Positions 57,601-64,000 of a DNA stretch of 64,000 bases are shown piece after piece. The DNA comes from Actinernus sp. WN-2022 (taxonomy: Eukaryota > Cnidaria > Anthozoa > Actiniaria > Actinernidae), in assembly GCA_030867875.1 (NCBI GenBank), contig JAOWCC010000577.1, forward strand, positions 70,303,012 through 70,367,011, read 5' to 3'. Under the pieces are notes generated by a model. The model was not told where the DNA came from and ran no database searches. It worked only from the letters and a program-made list of their open reading frames with translations. Each line of letters begins with the position of its first letter. Positions within the stretch are counted from its first letter, which is position 1. The translations under genes were made by a program, and so were the position numbers.

Positions 57601-58645
57601 GCGTAATACTAGGGTTACTCATGGATCTCGTTCGTACAGTTGAAACCATAGGAGTTGGAAGGCCGTTACTACTATTAACTGCCATTAGACCATTCACTGC
57701 CTTGAAGAAAATTGGCAATATGTTTGCAGAAGTTAGCCTGTCATTATAAGGGACATCACACATATACGGATAACATTTCGTAATTCTCTCAGCCCGTCTT
57801 ATTAATTCCGCAACCGACTGAAGAACCCAAACCTGGGTGGCATATCCAAGTAGAAAACGTATAATTGCTGGGTTTTCATTCAATCCCTGGAGATTCAAAT
57901 GACAAAGGGCACGGCGGCCATGTTGGTGCCCCAACAAAAGAAACTAACGAGAAATCTATTGTTTAAAGGAACGTCAAGTGAAAGCCAGCAATTGCCAAGT
58001 AGAGAGTGCGCCTGATCACCCTCGCAGACCCTTGGATGACATCCAGCAGTTTGTTGGCCTTTCCACACAGGTCATGTACTTACGTAGACCATGCAGGTCA
58101 AGTCGCGGGTGACGCCGACACCGAGATCTTTTTCGACATCTGTGTGTTCCAAAGTGGCATCCATGAGTCTGTGTGGGAATTTCACAGGGTGTTTCTTGCG
58201 AGTTATTCGCTGGCACTTACATTTCGACTGATTGAATAAAGGAGGCCGGCAACTGTCGATCAATTATCAATGATGGTCAGGTCTGTTCGTAGAGATACTG
58301 CGTCCGTGACTAAGTTTATCTGTTTGTAGATCTTCGTGACGTTAGCTAGCGAAAGATGCAGTTTAGACGACCTCGCAAAGTCAGAGAGGAACAGCACGGG
58401 CCCCAATATAGAACTGAGGTACAGCTGAAGTGACTGGAAGTTCTGGAGATGTCACACCAAGGACCGTCACTCGCTGCATGTCTGCGATCATGAAGATGTG
58501 AGATGAACCACTTGAGAAGATTGCCACAGATATTATGGGGTCGCAGTTTATCAAGCAGGAGGGAGTGGTTCACCTTGTCGAATGCCTTGGACAGCACTTC
58601 GACTAACTGCTTAGTGAACGTGGGTATATTACTCGCGCAATACAT
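57601..58645 (-). pseudogene. LINE RT remnant (D), minus strand
   Basis: The frame 58645-58346 has VLSKAFDKVNHSLLLDKLRP and GNLLKWFISHLHDR, which is RT motif A with its neighbour. Then DVEKDLGVGVTRDL at about 58130 and FLLGYATQVWVLQSVAELIR at about 57840-57780 follow in other frames. The YADD block is not found. The junction with the previous LINE at about 57600 suggests nested or adjacent insertions in one orientation. Confidence 0.7.
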
Positions 58646-58937
58646 GATCTTTTAACTTACTCTTAAAAACCTTTATATTTTTGGACTTTCTTTCAGACAA
58701 TACATTCCGCAGCTTTGCCCCATGAAAACGGACGCATTTTTAAATATCAAAATTGATCCGTGGACGAGGTAAAGATATCTTGGTGGACGAGCCCCTAAGC
58801 CGATTATATTGTCTCGTTTCACTCCATCTTTTAAACATCATGATGGTAGTAAGGTACTCTTGGACAAGGCCGTGTAAAGCTTTATAGATCATGATTACAG
58901 CTTTGTGTTTAGCCCTTTGATGTGCAACCTTTCCCAT
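58646..58937 (-). pseudogene. LINE C-terminal fragment (E), minus strand
   Basis: The frame KHKAVIMIYKALHGLVQEYL followed by TRQYNRLRGSSTKISLPRPR belongs to the RT-distal region of a LINE. It lies directly upstream of fragment D in the same orientation, so the elements are stacked. Confidence 0.65.
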
Positions 58938-59012
58938 CCTATGTTACATAGGAGCTCGTGAAATGTGAAATGTTTCGTGAAAAACAACAAAACTACTTAA
59001 AAGCTAAGCCTA

Positions 59013-59358
59013 AAACTTTAACAGGTTGGAGTTTTCTTAGTTATAACATTATTTAGCCCTCGGAAACTTGAAACCAGAGCCTTCGTTCTTATCGACCAAC
59101 GGTGTACAGCGGTTTGCCGCGGTGAAGACTCGACTACGCGTGTTTGCCATTTACAGACACGCAAATTTCCCCAAAAAATATTCCTTTTATTGTTGACAAT
59201 ATTAGTTTTAAGAGTCTGTCATATTCTTGCTAAAAATTAGGTGCTATACGTTTGTGTTTAAATTTGACTAAAACAAATATGCCCTGTTTATTTGTTTCCT
59301 CTCCGAAGTATCAACAAAACGACCGCCAATCTACAAACAATTATGATTGTAATAGAAC

Positions 59359-59393
<35 letters not shown>

Positions 59394-61335
59394 TTTCGAG
59401 TGCAATTTGGAATTAATTTGCACGAGTGGGTTTTTCAAAGAGTATCAATATTGCAATTTGCGCTCTTTGATTACTTATTAATAATATACAAGAAAAAAAT
59501 TGTCAGGAAGTGACGTTGGCGAGTCATTTGACAAAGTAATTTATTCAGTCAACAAACCATAATAGTTTACACTTTCAAATTCATTAAAATTGTTTTCAGA
59601 AGTCGAAAGGAAATTTTTCATTGCTTTCCAAAGAAATTTGCATCGTATTTCCTTTTTTCGGCACTATGTTTCCTTTTTTCTGCATTGTGTTTCCTTGAAA
59701 TTGCATTGCCCTCAACCAATGAGAATTGAGCATTTTTTTCATGTATATTATTAGGTCTGAAATCATACGAGTGATTACAAAATTGCACGACCGCGATCGA
59801 GTGCAATTTGTAATCAAGAGTATGGTATCAGACCATAATTGCATGACACGAAGTTCTATTACCATTTAATTATATTCCTTTTGAAATCTTAACAAACGAT
59901 AAACGTTCCTAAATTTGTTTTTTTACAACAACAAACTAGAAAAGCGGGTAGAGCTTTGAAGAAGAGGGAAATTGAAATCTGGAGCGTGCGCGAACGATCG
60001 CGCAATCCCTACTGCTTCTTAAATTCTGCTTTTTGATTGGTTCAGCAAAAGGATGCACTTACAGACACATAATGATACAATTTAGGGTGAAATCACTGCT
60101 GCTTTTAACCAATCAAATTGCAGGAAACGCCAGTGATTTCAAAATGAATATAATTAATATAATAATCAGTCCGAAACGCACGCTCTGATTGGTTAAGAGC
60201 CGTGTGTTATTGGAGAACACGCACATGGAAGGCGTCATGACCGCGCGCAACCAATTTCTCAGCTCGTTTTGATTGGATAAAAAGAACATCAGTTATGCCA
60301 GTCGACTGCGTCTCGTGGGAGCACTTCTTTGTTCTCTTCACGTTGTGAGGTCATCTGTGCATCGATAAGAGGACACACGCACCCGAGAATGGAATCTAGT
60401 ATTTGTTATGTCTCGTAAATAACATAATCCCTGCTAGACAAAACAATGTGGAAATGCTTGATGAGGGCCTTTCTTTCCCAATACCTGGATAATCCCGACT
60501 AGAACCCATACTCATTAACCGTCTATCGCCATGGCAGCATACTATCGGACTGAATATTTCTTTGTTACTAAACCTTCTATTCTAGAACAAACTTAGGAAC
60601 ATTTATGTGAAAATTATGGCACAACTATTCTGGGAACTACTTGAGAGATCAAAACCTAGCTAGATGTAATGATTTGAGCCATCGTTTGCTAAGATGTGCA
60701 TAGTTGTTTTAATTTAGCATTCGCTGGAAGAGATTTAACAAATCCACTTTGTGAATGACCAATTAAACGATTGAATTGACCATTGAAATGACCATGCTTG
60801 CGAACTTAATTGAGCCGTTGAACAATAAGAGAATCATAAGAGAAAGTTAAAATCAGCCTCAAATCTGTAAAACTGCTTTACCGTTCCATAGCAAAACCTT
60901 TTGGGTACAATTTCGGATACATTAAAGTTGGAAACAACAAAAAGAAGCAATGCGATATTATGCCAAGTTTAGAGAGTTGTATTTGTTCTAGAGACAAAAG
61001 CTTAACTAATCCTAATGACTGAGCATGGCGGATATTAGGTAATCAATGTAAAGAAAGAGTCGAATCTGGTGAATAGCTTTTCAATCCCCACAGCGTATTT
61101 GAGACCAGAGAACGAATAGCGAGCATGTTAAAATGCTTTATAGCAATACTGTAGACCCAGGTAAGTTGCCTCCTATTGGGGCTACATTCCATAGTCCCGG
61201 GCCTGGCCGGTATATGACAACATGCTCGTACATAAGCCATGATGTTACTAAGCATAAGCAGCATAAGAAGCTGGCGTATAGCTTCGGTTTAAAGCACAAA
61301 CACAAACTGGTAAATGAATGTAGTCAAGGGCCACG
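59013..61335 (+). repeat. Paralogous 2-kb segment, copy B (empty site for two insertions)
   Basis: Collinear with 42965-44850; the left part (about 58957-59012) equals 36270-36343. It lacks both the 6.6-kb compound insertion and the TTTAAA MITE of copy A, but carries its own insertion at about 59343-60160. An ATG at 60531 matches that of copy A, with an early stop (caaacttagg), so neither is thought to be coding. Confidence 0.85.
59352..59862. mobile_element. MITE-like insertion with GTAATAGAACT ends
   Basis: GTAATAGAACT near 59353 is inverted as AGTTCTATTAC near 59852. 'gagtgcaatttg' recurs several times within, in both orientations. Copy A of the segment lacks it. The following 300 bp (to 60160) are also absent from copy A and may be a second insertion. 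Confidence 0.65.
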
Positions 61336-61450
61336 AGTGAACACGAGTAGAACACGAGTAGAACACGGGTAGAACACGAGTGAACGCGAGTGAAAAAGAT
61401 GGTAAAACAGTCTCCTGACACGAGTGAATAAAAGGTGAACACGAGTGAAA
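61333..61450. repeat. Degenerate short tandem repeat (ACACGAGTRGA)
   Basis: The phrase GAACACGAGT recurs with 11-12-bp spacing between 61337 and 61384 and again at 61420-61450. It starts where copy B of the paralogous segment stops. Confidence 0.7.
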
Positions 61451-61905
61451 ATTTATTTAAACTATATTTTTCTTTGTTTTAAATAATTAAAACTATAGTA
61501 AACCAGCCAAACTATGGAGCGTTGAGAAAACCAGTCGCCTGTCTGAGAGCCATCTCATAATGTATATGAGATATGATGCATGTTGACAGTTCGGAAACCA
61601 CAAAGTAGGATTTAATTACCTCAAACATCAAAATAGATGACAAGCTGTCAACTAAGTCAATAAGTTTAGATTAACTTAGCGATAACCCATCTTTTCAAGT
61701 CGGGCCGTTAGAAAAGTAAAGTGTTTTTTTGACATTTTTACCTTGCAATAATTTATTATTTCTGCCCATATCGGTGCAGAAATGTTTTTCGCGCCACTGC
61801 ACGATTTTTTTTAAACTAAAGACAGCACTAAATAGTTCAAGGGTGTTCATTTGAACAAGTGACCAAGAACTGAAAGCAGCTACTTCCGACGCCCAGATGG
61901 GGACC

Positions 61906-62155
61906 GCCTTCCAGTTAGCTCAGTGGTTAAGCTCCGGTCTGTGGAGCCGGAGGTCGTGGGTTCAACCCCCGGCCGAGCCAACACCCAGGGACTTAAAATA
62001 ACTGAGTAGAAGGTGCTGCCTTTACACAACCCAACAGTAAACGATTAGACCATCACGTCTTCGTCGATAAGGACGTAAAATCATAGGACTAGTGTCCCCA
62101 ATTAGCTGCAAAGCTAAATACATTGACACTTCAATAAAGTCACTACTACTACTAC
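61906..62155 (+). mobile_element. tRNA-His-like SINE
   Basis: The head 61906-61979 folds like a tRNA. Box A TAGCTCAGTGG and box B GGTTCAACCCC are intact, and the anticodon stem CCGG/CCGG encloses loop CTGTGGA with anticodon GTG, which reads histidine codons. A 160-bp unrelated body follows, ending CAATAAAG and an ACT repeat. Absence of a poly-T stop right after the tRNA part and presence of the tail mark it as a SINE, not a tRNA gene. Relatives are at 20262-20612 and 19333-19395. Confidence 0.8.
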
Positions 62156-62841
62156 CGAGTTTTTAGTGGAGTCGGGGACATGCTCCCCCGGAACATTCTG
62201 AATTGCAAATTTTCCTACACTTTCTGGCACAATTGAATGCATTGTATAGATGCAATAATGTGTGTCCGATTTTGAATCCATTTTGAAAAGTTGGGGTGTG
62301 GCTTATACATGTGCATGAGTGTTTCCTTAAAATACACTCGGGGGAGGGTAGGGGGTCGGAGCATTTGGATATGAAACCAAGGTATAATATCTGATCCACA
62401 CATTCTGAAAATCAAGAACTTTTTAGAAATATTTATTTTAATGCAATCATATAATTCGCATCAAAACACAGCTATGACATAATTAAAACTGCATAAAGAG
62501 AAAGAAACAGCATATGCGCATGCGTGTATAAATGATCTTTAAAAACAGTTATTCTCCTTATAAAATCTGTAACAAACCGCAATATTTCATTATTATATTA
62601 AATTATGGTAAACTGGGTAAACACTGTTATGAACCTTATACGAATAGTGGCTCATAATTTTGTCCTATACTTTTGTCAAACATGAACTAACGTGCACCTA
62701 ATGTGAAACAAACAATGTTCAGATCATAGCCCTCTGCATTCTTCCGTTAGCTATACATGGTAATGCGCAGTAGACTCGTCTCATTTCACAAGTCTGCGAT
62801 ATACCTTCATACACTATAACTAACGTGAAACAATGTTCAGG
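62156..62841. other. Non-coding interval
   Basis: No gene or clear repeat. It is the presumed 3' flank of the fragment that ends at 62842. Confidence 0.4.
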
Positions 62842-63186
62842 TTATAGCGAGCTGTAGATCTGATAATAACTGAAAAACGTCATCTGCCAAATACACAGTT
62901 CCATCAAACGAGGGATTCTTCCGTTATGGACGGGGTGATAATACGTATTTGTAAAATCAACACTGTATACCCACTGCCCGGTGCACTCGTCTCGTTTTAC
63001 AGGTCTGCGATCTACATGTTTCACAACAACATTATTGGGTGGAACCCTGTACTTCGCGGTGATCTCCTGAGTACAGCCATAGCACTTTTTGACGTTTTTA
63101 GGCAGAACGATTAATTCATAATCGTATGGGGACATGCCAGAGTGCCATGGTTGATACGTTGAACTGGTGGGTATTGGACTATGCAC
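62842..63186 (-). CDS. Uncharacterised protein fragment with CYGC motif
   Basis: The frame encodes about 100 residues with KKCYGCTQEITAKYRVPP and NNVVVKHVDRRPVKRDE, followed by an aromatic-rich segment (DFTNTYYHPV). The composition and internal order look like a folded domain, and I have the impression of similar domains in coral proteins, but I cannot name the family. The first residues are proline- and serine-rich. It may be the last exon of a longer gene or element protein; the continuation upstream changes frame. Only one CxxC is present, so zinc binding is unproven. Confidence 0.4.
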   Translation of the reverse strand: MHSPIPTSSTYQPWHSGMSPYDYELIVLPKNVKKCYGCTQEITAKYRVPPNNVVVKHVDRRPVKRDECTGQWVYSVDFTNTYYHPVHNGRIPRLMELCIWQMTFFSYYQIYSSL

Positions 63187-64000
63187 TGCGGTCTACAAGT
63201 GTGGCTGATATACTGGAACGGGAGACTGGGCTTGACAAGGAACACTGTGTCCAGATATTTGGAACGAAACTGGCATTTGCGTGGTTGATGGGGTATTCCA
63301 AGATAGTGAATGGGACGGTGCATTTGACAGCAGCCTCGTACTTTGGCAGCCACTTGACTCAAATTCTGGTGAAGGATATGCTGGTAAAGCACTGGCCAGT
63401 GATTCCTTCCCAATCTGTTGCCTTCGCCTTGAGGACTTGGATATTTCGTTTAGTTTAAGACCTTTCTCTGAAGTCTTCAGGCCTCCTTAAATAGCTGCTG
63501 CTAGTTTTGCTCCCCGTCTTTTAGTTTTGGAGGCAGTTTTAGTTAGCATCCGACGTAGGTTTGTCAAATAGTCGAACAGAAGCCCTTGTTGTTCGACAGC
63601 GACTGTATTTGCACATAATTTCATCCCTTTATACACCTTTAATACACTGGCATTCAAACAGAGACGTCTTTTTCCCTTGTGGCTTCACCAGAAGTGGAAC
63701 CTTGCCGTCTTTGTTCTTAACAGTCCTCATCCTTTCATCGCCGGTTCGACGCTGCCTCCTTTATTGCGCATCGCCAGAAATTCGAGACATGGTTATTGCG
63801 CAATACATATTGACCCCTGTTCACTGTGTGAAATGGGTCGTGAAAATTTGTATGGGATCCTAAACATTTTCCTTATTTTTCATGAAATACGGTACAATCG
63901 TAAAAATGTGCGATCGAGGCATTATTTCTACAGATATTATCAATTCAATTCAAAGCAAGTCAAAGCCAAGTAGTAAACTTTGGTGATTCCTTTCTTTGAT
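63187..64000. other. Non-coding or unresolved right edge
   Basis: Open frames on both strands (for instance 63126-63458 plus) overlap each other and the fragment above. No motif was recognised. The interval may hold the N-terminal part of the CYGC-bearing gene on the minus strand. Confidence 0.35.

Noticed and set aside
61906..61979. Functional tRNA-His gene
   Set aside because: The tRNA-like part is followed by a SINE body and tail instead of a terminator, and two related copies with the same tail are present.

Overview
The window is animal (metazoan) nuclear DNA, most likely from an anthozoan cnidarian such as a stony coral. This is inferred from the kinds of genes and repeats present: an intron-bounded NACHT-LRR innate-immune exon, RecQ-type helicase fragments, L2/CR1-like LINEs, tyrosine-recombinase retroelements, many foldback MITEs and a tRNA-derived SINE. 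It was not tested by any search. There is no bacterial-style operon, CRISPR array, rRNA gene or clear functional tRNA gene. Most of the 64 kb is transposable-element sequence in various states of decay. Only two stretches look like host genes.

Host genes. (1) At 12984-15419 on the minus strand lies a large exon of an NLR-type receptor. It has a NACHT ATPase followed by leucine-rich repeats of 27 residues that are nearly identical at the DNA level. A 4-bp insertion in the last repeat breaks the frame. The N-terminal effector domain must be encoded by upstream exons that I cannot see. (2) At 23874-24669 on the minus strand lies the first coding exon of a four-pass membrane protein with gap-junction-like topology (two cysteines in each extracellular loop). 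It ends at a clear splice donor. A third short fragment (62842-63186, minus) has a CxxC motif and resembles an uncharacterised protein.

Layout. 337-2973: copy 1 of a dispersed repeat bounded by matching hairpins, carrying two nested MITEs. 3.4-12.6 kb: minisatellite, MITEs and a LINE remnant. 13-18 kb: the NLR, tandem duplications and an inverted pair of RecQ-like fragments. 18-31 kb: SINEs, a very long hairpin, the gap-junction-like exon and short tandem repeats. 31-36 kb: LINE fragments on both strands. 36.3-43 kb: a compound insertion of about 6.6 kb holding a tyrosine-recombinase element and a LINE nested in another LINE; its pre-insertion site is preserved in a paralogous copy near 59 kb. 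43-45 kb and 59-61.3 kb: two paralogous copies of a 2-kb segment. 46.1-51.4 kb: a decayed PAT/Ngaro-like retroelement (gag, RT, RNase H region, tyrosine recombinase) with split direct repeats in the order A1-ORFs-B1-A2-B2. 52.2-54.4 kb: copy 2 of the hairpin-ended repeat. 55-64 kb: MITEs, a minisatellite, LINE remnants, and a tRNA-His-like SINE.

No new defence or metabolic system is evident. The most interesting material is the homogenised but frameshifted LRR array, the connexin/pannexin-like exon, the two tyrosine-recombinase elements sharing one terminal architecture, the hairpin-ended repeat family, and the set of filled/empty insertion sites that lets the order of events be read from within the window.
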